Shown: positions 28,512 through 35,511 of the stretch, piece by piece
How positions within the stretch are numbered: position 1 is the first letter of the stretch
How the letters are laid out: every line of letters starts with the position of its first letter
Source: Gracilibacillus ureilyticus
GTDB lineage: Bacteria > Bacillota > Bacilli > Bacillales > Amphibacillaceae
Assembly (NCBI RefSeq): GCF_900111195.1
Contig: NZ_FOGL01000003.1
Location: 124,001 to 188,000, forward strand
Length of the DNA stretch: 64,000 nt
Direction of reading: 5' to 3'
Position numbers and translations under genes: made by a program
Notes under the pieces: generated by a model
Told to the model about the DNA's origin: nothing
The model's database searches: none
Seen by the model: the letters and a program-made list of their open reading frames with translations, nothing else

Positions 28512-29186
28512 ATGCAAAATTCCGGGGTGTTTAGCAGCTTTTATATGATTGCAGACTGGATTTACCGATATACATCAGTAAACATAATATGGGTCATTTT
28601 CAACCTTCCTCTGGTGTTCCTTTTATTTAATTTGCTGTTAGCGGATAATCTTGGGGTTATCGTAATACTTGCAGGATTGATGTTACTACTTTTACCATTT
28701 GTTTTTTATCCGGCAAATGCTGCACTCTTTTCCATTGTGGATCTTTTTATAAAAAAAGAGGATGTAAAAATTTTGCGAGAGTTCTGGCTCTGTTTTAAGA
28801 AAAATTATAAAAGGAGCATGAAAATAGGTGGGATATTTACTGTTCTTTGGTCATTCCTTTTAATTGATTTATTCTATGTTATCAATCTGGGGAATTCCGC
28901 ATTAACATATCTATTTATTGTTTTATGTTTTTTTGCTTTTGTTTACCATTTGCTAGTATGCAGCAGTACTAATTATTTACAAGCTGATATTATCTCCACA
29001 CTTAAAAAGGCTGCTAATCTGATGTTAACACACCCGATTCTATCTATTTCACTTGGCTTCATCGGTTGCGGTTTTCTTTATACCATTACTAATATAACGC
29101 CCATTTTCCTACCTTTCTTTTCAGGTTCTGTATTAGCTTTTCTCTCACTGTTAGTATTTATTAAGATTCATCGGGAAAAAGTGTAA
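28512..29186 (+). CDS. YesL-family (DUF624) membrane protein
   Basis: A 224-residue integral membrane protein with about five helices in the DUF624 pattern (FSSFYMIADWIYRYTSVNIIWVIFNLPL; FYPANAALFSIVDLFIKKED; REFWLCFKKNYKRSMKIG). YesL proteins occur in carbohydrate loci next to LplB/C-type importers and YesM/YesN-type regulators. Their function is not established; a helper role in transport or signalling is inferred from context. It lies 13 nt after the GH95 gene with AGGGGGA before ATG 28512. Last gene of the locus. Confidence 0.85.
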   Translation: MQNSGVFSSFYMIADWIYRYTSVNIIWVIFNLPLVFLLFNLLLADNLGVIVILAGLMLLLLPFVFYPANAALFSIVDLFIKKEDVKILREFWLCFKKNYKRSMKIGGIFTVLWSFLLIDLFYVINLGNSALTYLFIVLCFFAFVYHLLVCSSTNYLQADIISTLKKAANLMLTHPILSISLGFIGCGFLYTITNITPIFLPFFSGSVLAFLSLLVFIKIHREKV

Positions 29187-29207
29187 GATATTGTTTGATT
29201 GAAAAGA

Positions 29208-29236
29208 GGGTGGGACCTAACTATTTAGTTCCACCC
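29208..29236. repeat. GGGTGGGAC-type hairpin between convergent loci
   Basis: GGGTGGGAC (29208-29216) / GTTCCACCC (29228-29236), 9 bp with one G-U pair and an 11-nt loop. No T-run follows on the plus strand; on the minus strand TCTTTTC follows, so it may weakly terminate the ABC-F gene. The sequence resembles small dispersed hairpin repeats of Firmicutes. Confidence 0.55.
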
Positions 29237-29326
29237 AAAAGTATGTTAAGTTTATACAGCACTCCGGCAGATCGCTAGTGTAATTTACATGATCATTCCG
29301 AATATGGTATATGACAATACTTTGTC

Positions 29327-30892
29327 TCAGCGTCCTTCCAGTGCTTGCTTCTCTTTTAATAATGCCTGAAACTCTTTTTCCAGCGCATCGGATGGTTCCA
29401 TGCTTAATCTGCTTAGGGTGTCAGTTATTTTTGTTTCGATTAACAATTTCTGTTCCGCTAAACTATCATTCTTTACTGTTTTTCTATTCTTCCATTGGTG
29501 ATAAGTGCCTGCAAAATAATGCATTTGCTGCTTTTCAATTGAAATAACTTTAGTGGCAATCTTTTCAACAAATCTCCGGTCATGCGAAACAAAAATTAAT
29601 GTGCCTTCATAATCGGTGAGCAATTTCTCGAGGGCCTCCATTGCTTCCACATCAAGGAAATTGGTCGGTTCATCAAGGATTAATGTATTGCTTTCACTGA
29701 GAAACAGCTTGGCTAAGGCAACTTTTACTCTCTCCCCGCCACTTAAAATGTCAATCTTCTTATACACATCCTCTTTAAAAAAATGAAGTCTTGCTAATAC
29801 TGTTCTAATAAGAGTTTCATCGTATGTGGAAGTTTCTCTGACATTTTCGATAATCGATTTATTTAAGTGAAGCAGGGAAAGATCCTGATTAAAATATGCA
29901 ATTTGACATGCAGAAGAGATAGCTATTTCTGGGCCGTTTTCAATAATTTTACGGATAAATGTAGTTTTCCCTGAACCGTTTTCACCTATTACCGCTACTT
30001 TATCCCCGCCTTTTATCAGGGCGTTTGCATCCTTCCAAAGTATCTTATTTCCCACTTTCGCGCTAAGTTGCCTGATTTGAATTAAATTACGGTCTTTTAT
30101 TTTCTCCTGTTTTGGCAGATCCATCTGTAGAGGTTTCTCTGTATAAGGTTTTTCAACTTTTTCGATCTTTTCTAGACGTGTTTCTATTGCTTTCGCTGTT
30201 TGCTGTAACTTTTTCTGTTTCTTGGCAAAATAAGGTTTAGCCCCGGTGATTTTAGCTTCAGACCGGCTAGTCTGTGCTGGTTTTTTTGTTGCACGGTTCG
30301 CTTTTTGCTCTTTTAGTGCTAGTGCTCGCTCAAGCTGTTGCTTTTTCGTTTGGTAATTTTCGTATGCCTGTTCCTGCTGATGTAGTTCTTGTTGTTTTTG
30401 ATTCTGGTAAGCTTGATAATTACCTTGATATTCACGAATGGTTCCACTATTTACTTCCCATATTTTTGTACAAACGGCATCCAGGAATGCACGGTCATGG
30501 GATACAACAATAAACGCACCCTGCCACTTTTTAATTATTTGCTCCACCCATTCAATATGTTTCGCATCCAAATGGGTTGTAGGTTCATCCGCTAGCAATA
30601 GACCGGTTTGATTGGAGAATGACTGTTGAATATATTGTTGAGTAACTTCTCCACCGCTTTTATTACCCTGCTGTTGTTTTAGCTGTGGCAGCAGTTCCAT
30701 TTTCGTGTAGGAAATGATGTCCCCTTGCTCAGGTTCCATTTGCCCTGCAATAACATGAAGGAAGGTGGTTTTACCAGTTCCGTTCTTTCCGACTAATCCT
30801 ATCCGGTCACCTTCATGTACTTCCAATGAATCCACTTCCACTAATGTTCGCGATGGCACAGAAATGACAAGCTGTTTAACTTGTAAAAGCAT
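29327..30892 (-). CDS. ABC-F ATPase, Vga/Msr-like ribosomal protection protein
   Basis: A soluble tandem-ATPase protein of 521 residues without membrane segments. It is expected to bind the ribosomal E site and dislodge exit-tunnel or PTC antibiotics (macrolides, lincosamides, pleuromutilins, streptogramin A). Cassette 1: Walker A GLVGKNGTGKTT, a signature KSGGE (K in place of L) and Walker B LLLADEP. A long basic, coiled-coil interdomain linker follows (about residues 165-290). Cassette 2: GENGSGKTT, LSGGERVKVALAKLF, TLILDEP. It starts at ATG 30892 with AAAGGAGC 8 nt upstream; the frame stays open further upstream through the leader, but without a ribosome site. The attenuator leader supports drug-inducible expression. 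Spectrum unknown. Confidence 0.87.
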   Translation of the reverse strand: MLLQVKQLVISVPSRTLVEVDSLEVHEGDRIGLVGKNGTGKTTFLHVIAGQMEPEQGDIISYTKMELLPQLKQQQGNKSGGEVTQQYIQQSFSNQTGLLLADEPTTHLDAKHIEWVEQIIKKWQGAFIVVSHDRAFLDAVCTKIWEVNSGTIREYQGNYQAYQNQKQQELHQQEQAYENYQTKKQQLERALALKEQKANRATKKPAQTSRSEAKITGAKPYFAKKQKKLQQTAKAIETRLEKIEKVEKPYTEKPLQMDLPKQEKIKDRNLIQIRQLSAKVGNKILWKDANALIKGGDKVAVIGENGSGKTTFIRKIIENGPEIAISSACQIAYFNQDLSLLHLNKSIIENVRETSTYDETLIRTVLARLHFFKEDVYKKIDILSGGERVKVALAKLFLSESNTLILDEPTNFLDVEAMEALEKLLTDYEGTLIFVSHDRRFVEKIATKVISIEKQQMHYFAGTYHQWKNRKTVKNDSLAEQKLLIETKITDTLSRLSMEPSDALEKEFQALLKEKQALEGR

Positions 30893-30900
30893 ATTAGATC

Positions 30901-30959
30901 GCTCCTTTAGATTGGAGACAAATAAAAAAGTCTCCATATTCTGAGTCAGAACAGGAGAC
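30901..30959 (-). promoter_or_regulatory. Attenuator of the ABC-F gene: terminator, competing hairpin and SD lock
   Basis: Read on the minus strand. GTCTCC (30959-30954) pairs with GGAGAC (30935-30930), helped by TTCTGA/TCAGAA inside, and is followed by six Ts: a complete terminator. A second GTCTCC (30919-30914) can pair instead with the same GGAGAC, breaking the terminator. Its CTCC can also pair with the GGAG of the ribosome site (30905-30902). Three mutually exclusive hairpins therefore control read-through and translation. Confidence 0.75.
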
Positions 30960-31006
30960 ATACAGATACCGTTAAAGGGCACAAAAATAGTGACAAAATT
31001 ACTGAG

Positions 31007-31139
31007 CCTTAGGAATTGTATAATCCTATTCTGAATATTAACCATAAAGACAGACTGCTCCCGTTGTTCATTACAGGAAGAAGCTTTATGAAAATATTAC
31101 GAGAAAACAGGATTATAACTTCATTGGCCTAAGGTTCAC
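31007..31139 (-). promoter_or_regulatory. 5' leader of the ABC-F gene with long-range pairing
   Basis: Minus strand. CCTTAGG (31134-31128) can pair with CCTAAGG (31013-31007), and TATAATCC (31117-31110) with GGATTATA (31026-31019); the two helices are nested. A possible 8-codon leader peptide (GTG 31139 to TAA 31116, reading MNLRPMKL) covers the outer 5' arm and enters the inner one. The peptide is speculative; the base pairing is seen directly. Confidence 0.5.
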
Positions 31140-31161
31140 CCTTTCCTAATCGATTAATTCC

Positions 31162-31190
31162 AGTTTATGCAAATGAATAGATAATGTCAA
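31162..31190 (-). promoter_or_regulatory. SigmaA promoter of the ABC-F leader
   Basis: Minus strand TTGACA (31190-31185), 17-bp spacer, TAAACT (31167-31162). It places a leader of roughly 260 nt before the ABC-F start. Confidence 0.7.
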
Positions 31191-31241
31191 TCATAATTGT
31201 AAAACCAATCAGGAAAACCTGAGCATAATTATTCCTTAACA

Positions 31242-31290
31242 AATGTTCACAGAATGTTCACTTATGATAAAAAAATTATTTTGATATACT
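31242..31290 (+). promoter_or_regulatory. Promoter region of the DUF2798 gene with direct repeat
   Basis: AATGTTCAC occurs at 31242-31250 and 31253-31261, one helical turn (11 bp) apart, just upstream of TTATGA (31262-31267), 17 bp and TATACT (31285-31290). Candidate activator or response-regulator site. A short palindrome TCAGG-AAAA-CCTGA is at 31209-31222. Confidence 0.45.
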
Positions 31291-31319
31291 GATCATCTAA
31301 AAATGAAAGGATGAATATT

Positions 31320-31802
31320 ATGCCAACAAATAAAAAAGAAAGCTTTCTATTCGGTCTCATTATGTGTTCTGGAATGGTTGCAGTGATGGCCACTTATAAT
31401 CTCTTAATGATGGGGAATCTGGAGCAATTGACAATGCAAAATGTACTAGTAGAGGTCTTCATTGGATTTATTCTGGCACTCTTATTAGATTTATATATTG
31501 TCGGGCCTATTGCTAAGAAATTGACCCTGCGATTACCTTTTGACAAGTCAAACAAGGCACTGTTCGTGTTATGTATGTCTACTTCTATGATTATTGGAAT
31601 GGTGTTTTTTATGTCTGCGTTTGGGCTGATTATGTCTTTCCTTGGTCAAGGAATGGATGGCAGAGGAATACTTAGTGCATATGGAATTATCTTTATGAAA
31701 AATTTTATTGTTGCTTTTCCATTGCAATTATTAATCATGGGGCCAATTGTTCGCTATATATTTAATAGGTTCATTCAGAAAGGGAAATATAAAATGGCAT
31801 AA
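31320..31802 (+). CDS. DUF2798 family membrane protein
   Basis: A 160-residue integral membrane protein with four helices in the two-repeat pattern of DUF2798 (FLFGLIMCSGMVAVMATYNLLM ... EVFIGFILALLLDLYIVGPIAKKL, then a similar second half ending GPIVRYIFNRFI). ATG 31320 has AAAGGA 8 nt upstream; ATG 31311 abuts the ribosome site and is less likely. Function unknown. Some relatives are found near stress or drug genes. It is divergent from the ABC-F gene across a 427-bp regulatory region. Confidence 0.8.
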   Translation: MPTNKKESFLFGLIMCSGMVAVMATYNLLMMGNLEQLTMQNVLVEVFIGFILALLLDLYIVGPIAKKLTLRLPFDKSNKALFVLCMSTSMIIGMVFFMSAFGLIMSFLGQGMDGRGILSAYGIIFMKNFIVAFPLQLLIMGPIVRYIFNRFIQKGKYKMA

Positions 31803-31903
31803 ATACTCATTGAGAATTTGGGTCGTTTTAAATATTTGTAAACCACCGATATTTTGCTTAGTATTATGATAAATAAGTCAACACTTACACAGGAGGAATA
31901 ATA

Positions 31904-32899
31904 ATGTCTGATAATACTTTTGAAGCCTTAGTGGTAAATAAAGAAGAAGATCAATTTTCAGTAAATATACAACGATTATCACATGATGACTTGCCACAGG
32001 GAGAAGTGCTTGTGAAAGTCCATTATTCCGGTGTTAACTATAAGGACAGCCTCGCGACAGTGCCAAACGGTAATATTGTAAGGAACTACCCGATGGTGCC
32101 TGGGATAGACCTGGCAGGTGTGGTAGAATCGTCCACAGATCCGCAATATAAAGCAGGAGATAAGGTGATTGCAACCAGTTATGAAATTGGTGTTTCCCAT
32201 TTTGGAGGTTATAGTGAATATGCAAGAGTTCCGGCAAAATGGGTTGTTCCCTTGCCGGACGGATTGACATTAAAGGAAGCAATGGTTATCGGTACTGCGG
32301 GATTTACAGCAGGATTGTCGGTGAGGAGTCTTATGCAAAATGACATTACTCCTGATAAAGGAAAAGTGTTAGTAACAGGCGCTACTGGTGGTGTTGGAAG
32401 TTTTGCTGTCTCTATCCTCTCTAAGTTAGGTTACGAGGTGGAAGCAAGTACGGGTAAAGAAAGCTCGCATGACTATTTAAAAAGTATTGGCGCAGCCTCT
32501 GTTATATCCAGAGAAGCAGTTTACAATGGTGAATTAAAACCACTAGACAAGCAAAGGTGGATCGGTGCTGTTGATCCTGTAGGCGGTGAACAGTCATCCT
32601 CCGTGCTTTCTCAAATTAAATACGGAGGAACAGTTGCAGTTAGCGGTTTAACAGGTGGTGCCAAAATCCCTGCAACTGTTTTCCCGTTTATATTGAGAGG
32701 TGTTAACTTGCAAGGAATTGATTCAGTATATTGTCCAATGGATACGAGACAGGAAGTATGGACATTGTTAGCAACAGATTATAAGCCTGACAAATTAAAT
32801 GAACTAATCCAGCAGGAAGTAACGATACAGCAATTGCCGAATGCTCTTCCATCATTACTTGAAGGAAAGGCAAAAGGCAGAATAATTGTAAGGATGTAA
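31904..32899 (+). CDS. NADPH-dependent acrylyl-CoA reductase-like oxidoreductase, AcuI/YhdH family
   Basis: Zinc-free medium-chain dehydrogenase/reductase of 331 residues. It has a GroES-like N-terminal domain (HYSGVNYKDSLATVPNGNIVRNYPMVPGIDLAG) and a Rossmann domain with VTGATGGVGSFAVSILSKLGY (NADPH loop near residue 155). The YhdH/AcuI marks DPVGGEQSS and RGVNLQGIDSVYCPM are present. The best-known activity of the family is reduction of acryloyl-CoA to propionyl-CoA, which in halophiles ties to DMSP breakdown, but many members act as general enone or quinone reductases. No DMSP genes are nearby. Monocistronic, with AGGAGGA before ATG 31904. Confidence 0.85.
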   Translation: MSDNTFEALVVNKEEDQFSVNIQRLSHDDLPQGEVLVKVHYSGVNYKDSLATVPNGNIVRNYPMVPGIDLAGVVESSTDPQYKAGDKVIATSYEIGVSHFGGYSEYARVPAKWVVPLPDGLTLKEAMVIGTAGFTAGLSVRSLMQNDITPDKGKVLVTGATGGVGSFAVSILSKLGYEVEASTGKESSHDYLKSIGAASVISREAVYNGELKPLDKQRWIGAVDPVGGEQSSSVLSQIKYGGTVAVSGLTGGAKIPATVFPFILRGVNLQGIDSVYCPMDTRQEVWTLLATDYKPDKLNELIQQEVTIQQLPNALPSLLEGKAKGRIIVRM

Positions 32900-32902
32900 A
32901 CT

Positions 32903-32945
32903 GGAGGGAGAGTCTGTCACCGGCTGACAGACCTCCCTGTTTTCG
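32903..32945 (+). terminator. Terminator after the acuI-like gene
   Basis: GGAGG-GAGAG-TCTGTCA pairs with TGACAGA-CCTCC around a CCGGC loop, followed by TGTTTT. Confidence 0.75.
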
Positions 32946-32949
32946 TCAA

Positions 32950-33906
32950 TCAGCTGTAATTTACCGTTTCATTCGTGATAAAACAACTGCACTTTATCGC
33001 CTTGCATTCTTTTTTGATTTTTGTCGCACTATATACGATCTCATCCCCATTCTTGAAGAAGTTAAATTGATTAGATACTGCGGCAATAGAAATAGAAACA
33101 AGTGGAATATTTTCGATGATGCCATTTCGGTTCTCTGCAAGCACGTACCCTTGTTCTTGGTGGTCAGTGGTATAGAAAGAGGCGATAGATTGGTCAAATG
33201 TGTTGATAATCTCCTCACATAGGGTCTCACACTCCCAACTATATAAAATAACAATAAAGTCATCTCCTCCGATATGACCGACAAATGCCTGATATGGATG
33301 GGCATGTGCTTGTAATATGGATGCGGTTTCCTGAATAATCCTGTCTCCCTTAGCAAAACCGTACATATCGTTATATACCTTGAAATGATCCAGATCAATA
33401 TAAAGAACAGTGTACTTCTCTTTAGCGGGTAATGCCTGGATGTGTTCATCGATGATGCGGTTACCTGGCAGTTTTGTGAGTGGGTTCAATGATGAAGCGA
33501 CTTGAGATTGTATACTGGCAAATGTCATTAATAACGATCGAATAGATACTACCCCGTAAAACTGATTTTCTCTTGTAACAATTATATCATCATATAATTC
33601 ATTCGAACTCCGGTCCATTGCTTTTTCACTTACATCGATGATAGAGGTGTGATAATCAAAGCAAAGAATATCTTCTTTTATCAGAAGAGAAACAGGTCTG
33701 TTAATATACAAATTAAATCCATATAATGAACCGAGTTTTTGATAAAAATCTGTCCTTGTTATAATACCGGTCGGTGTCTCCTCTTCAGTTATTACAATTC
33801 CGTGTGTATGAATATTGTTTTTGAAAAGCTGGTCTATTTCACTATTAGCTGTATCGGCACTTACCGAGACAGCATACTCGACAATATCACCAATCTCAAT
33901 TTTCAT
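32950..33906 (-). CDS. CBS-pair / GGDEF domain protein with variant GGDDF motif
   Basis: Cytoplasmic protein of 318 residues, starting at ATG 33906 behind GGAGGA. Residues about 5-125 are two CBS repeats, a nucleotide-sensing module. Residues about 140-300 are a GGDEF domain (NPLTKLPGNRIIDEHI; YIDLDHFKVYNDMYGFAKGD; HIGGDDFIVIL). The active-site loop reads GGDDF, not GG[D/E]EF, and no RxxD inhibitory site precedes it, so it may be a weak cyclase or a c-di-GMP or GTP sensor. It has no membrane segment. It converges with the acuI-like gene and stands alone. Confidence 0.82.
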   Translation of the reverse strand: MKIEIGDIVEYAVSVSADTANSEIDQLFKNNIHTHGIVITEEETPTGIITRTDFYQKLGSLYGFNLYINRPVSLLIKEDILCFDYHTSIIDVSEKAMDRSSNELYDDIIVTRENQFYGVVSIRSLLMTFASIQSQVASSLNPLTKLPGNRIIDEHIQALPAKEKYTVLYIDLDHFKVYNDMYGFAKGDRIIQETASILQAHAHPYQAFVGHIGGDDFIVILYSWECETLCEEIINTFDQSIASFYTTDHQEQGYVLAENRNGIIENIPLVSISIAAVSNQFNFFKNGDEIVYSATKIKKECKAIKCSCFITNETVNYS

Positions 33907-34055
33907 TTTGCTTCCTCCATTTTGCTGTAAACAAATTAGAAATCCGTCAGTCATTGTTATAATGCATTTTAGGTAATTAGTTCTATCGTACTATATGACT
34001 ATATTCAGTATAAATTACTATTATGAATATATTGTTAAGTTTATGTAAAATTTGG

Positions 34056-34087
34056 TTTATATTCGCCTTTCGACTAACGAATATAAA
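34056..34087. repeat. Inverted repeat in the 33907-34255 intergenic region
   Basis: TTTATATTCG (34056-34065) / CGAATATAAA (34078-34087), perfect 10-bp arms with a 12-nt spacer. No T-run. It could be an operator or RNA hairpin upstream of yfkAB. The rest of this 349-bp gap is AT-rich and shows no gene. Confidence 0.5.
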
Positions 34088-34255
34088 GAAGAGAAATGAA
34101 TAAATTTGTAAAAGGGTATGTTTCACTCGATATGTTGATCAGCTATCATATCTTCATTTTCTTCTGGGCATCGGAACGGAAAGTTTGATAGAATAAGGAA
34201 GATTAATAGATTTATTCATTTTTATATAATCGACTAAGGGAAGGATGTTCTTTGA

Positions 34256-35386
34256 ATGACATCAATAGATACATTGACACAAATTACCCCGGAGTATGAC
34301 CCGTGGGAAGCCTATATGGATATTGAAGATTATGGGAAAATGATGTTAACCAATATAGAATTTACTACAACACACTTATGTAATATGAGGTGTGCTCACT
34401 GTGCGGTAGGTTATACTTTAAGAGATCGGGATCCTGAGGCATTACCGTTCGAATTATTAAAAAAGAGGCTTGACGAAATACCTTATTTACGCACATTAAG
34501 CATCACAGGCGGAGAACCAATGATGTCCAAAAAATCTGTTCGGGAATATGTTGTTCCATTACTTAAATATGCCTGTGAGCGTGGTGTACGTACACAGATA
34601 AATTCCAATTTAACCTTACCTTATTCGAGGTATGAAATGATTACCCCTTATCTGGATGTTCTTCATATATCCCATAATTGGGGAACGCCCGAGGAATTTG
34701 CTGAAACAGGTTTTGCAAATATGGAAAGAAAGCCAAGCGAAGAAAATCGGAAAAGATACTTTGATACGATGGTACAGAATTCTCAAAGGTTAGCAGCGGA
34801 AGGTGTAATGGTCTCTGCGGAAACGATGTTAAATAAACAGACTTATCCATACTTGGAAAAAATCCATGATCATATTGTGGAGATGGGGTGTGTAAGACAT
34901 GAAGTCCATCCGATGTATCCGGTAGATTTCGCCAGTAATCTGCAAACATTATCACTGGAAGAGATGCAAACGGGTATTGAGAGACTGCTTAATCACCGTA
35001 ATCAGGATATTTGGATGCTTTTTGGCACATTACCTTTCTACCCTTGCAATAAAAATGAGAAAGAATTGGCGTTATTACAAAGACTTTACCGTGAAAAGAA
35101 TGTAACGGTTAGAAATGACCCTGACGGCCGCTCAAGGTTAAATGTTAATATTTTTTCCGGGGAAGTGATTGTAACAGATTTTGGTGATGAGGAAGAACCT
35201 TCTTTAGGTAACATTCAGACTACACCGTTACAAGATGCATATTCTACGTGGATGCAATCGAAAACAGCGAAGTCACTCAATTGCCATTGTCCAGCAGTCA
35301 AGTGCCTTGGTCCGAATATTTTAGTGAAGAACACCTATTATCAGGGAGTAGATTTTACGAAAAGATCCGCAAATATTAAAAAATAA
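34256..35386 (+). CDS. yfkAB: Radical SAM protein YfkAB
   Basis: Radical SAM enzyme of 376 residues in the family named for its CxCxxxxC motif. The [4Fe-4S] cluster ligands CNMRCAHC are Cys42, Cys46 and Cys49, followed by TGGEPM for SAM binding. The C-terminal CHCPAVKC near residue 350 gives the family CxCxxxxC motif, probably an auxiliary cluster. The substrate is not known in any organism as far as I know. ATG 34256 is the only workable start, since the codon before it is TGA; the ribosome site is GGGAAGG. Monocistronic, followed by the des regulatory region. Confidence 0.92.
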   Translation: MTSIDTLTQITPEYDPWEAYMDIEDYGKMMLTNIEFTTTHLCNMRCAHCAVGYTLRDRDPEALPFELLKKRLDEIPYLRTLSITGGEPMMSKKSVREYVVPLLKYACERGVRTQINSNLTLPYSRYEMITPYLDVLHISHNWGTPEEFAETGFANMERKPSEENRKRYFDTMVQNSQRLAAEGVMVSAETMLNKQTYPYLEKIHDHIVEMGCVRHEVHPMYPVDFASNLQTLSLEEMQTGIERLLNHRNQDIWMLFGTLPFYPCNKNEKELALLQRLYREKNVTVRNDPDGRSRLNVNIFSGEVIVTDFGDEEEPSLGNIQTTPLQDAYSTWMQSKTAKSLNCHCPAVKCLGPNILVKNTYYQGVDFTKRSANIKK

Positions 35387-35408
35387 TCAATCCTCAGTTT
35401 GATATGAG

Positions 35409-35448
35409 AATATGACAAATGTCATATTGAATATCTGACAGATGTGTC
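35409..35448. promoter_or_regulatory. Paired DesR-type operators before des
   Basis: Site A is the perfect palindrome AATATGACAAATGTCATATT (35409-35428). Site B is the imperfect TGACAGATGTGTC (35436-35448). The centres are about 23-24 bp apart. B. subtilis des has the same arrangement of a strong and a weak DesR site just upstream of the -35. Confidence 0.75.
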
Positions 35449-35511
35449 TAATAATCATCTCTGTTTTGTCGTAAACTTTTCTTAATAGAAAGTTTAGAAA
35501 GAGGGATGATG

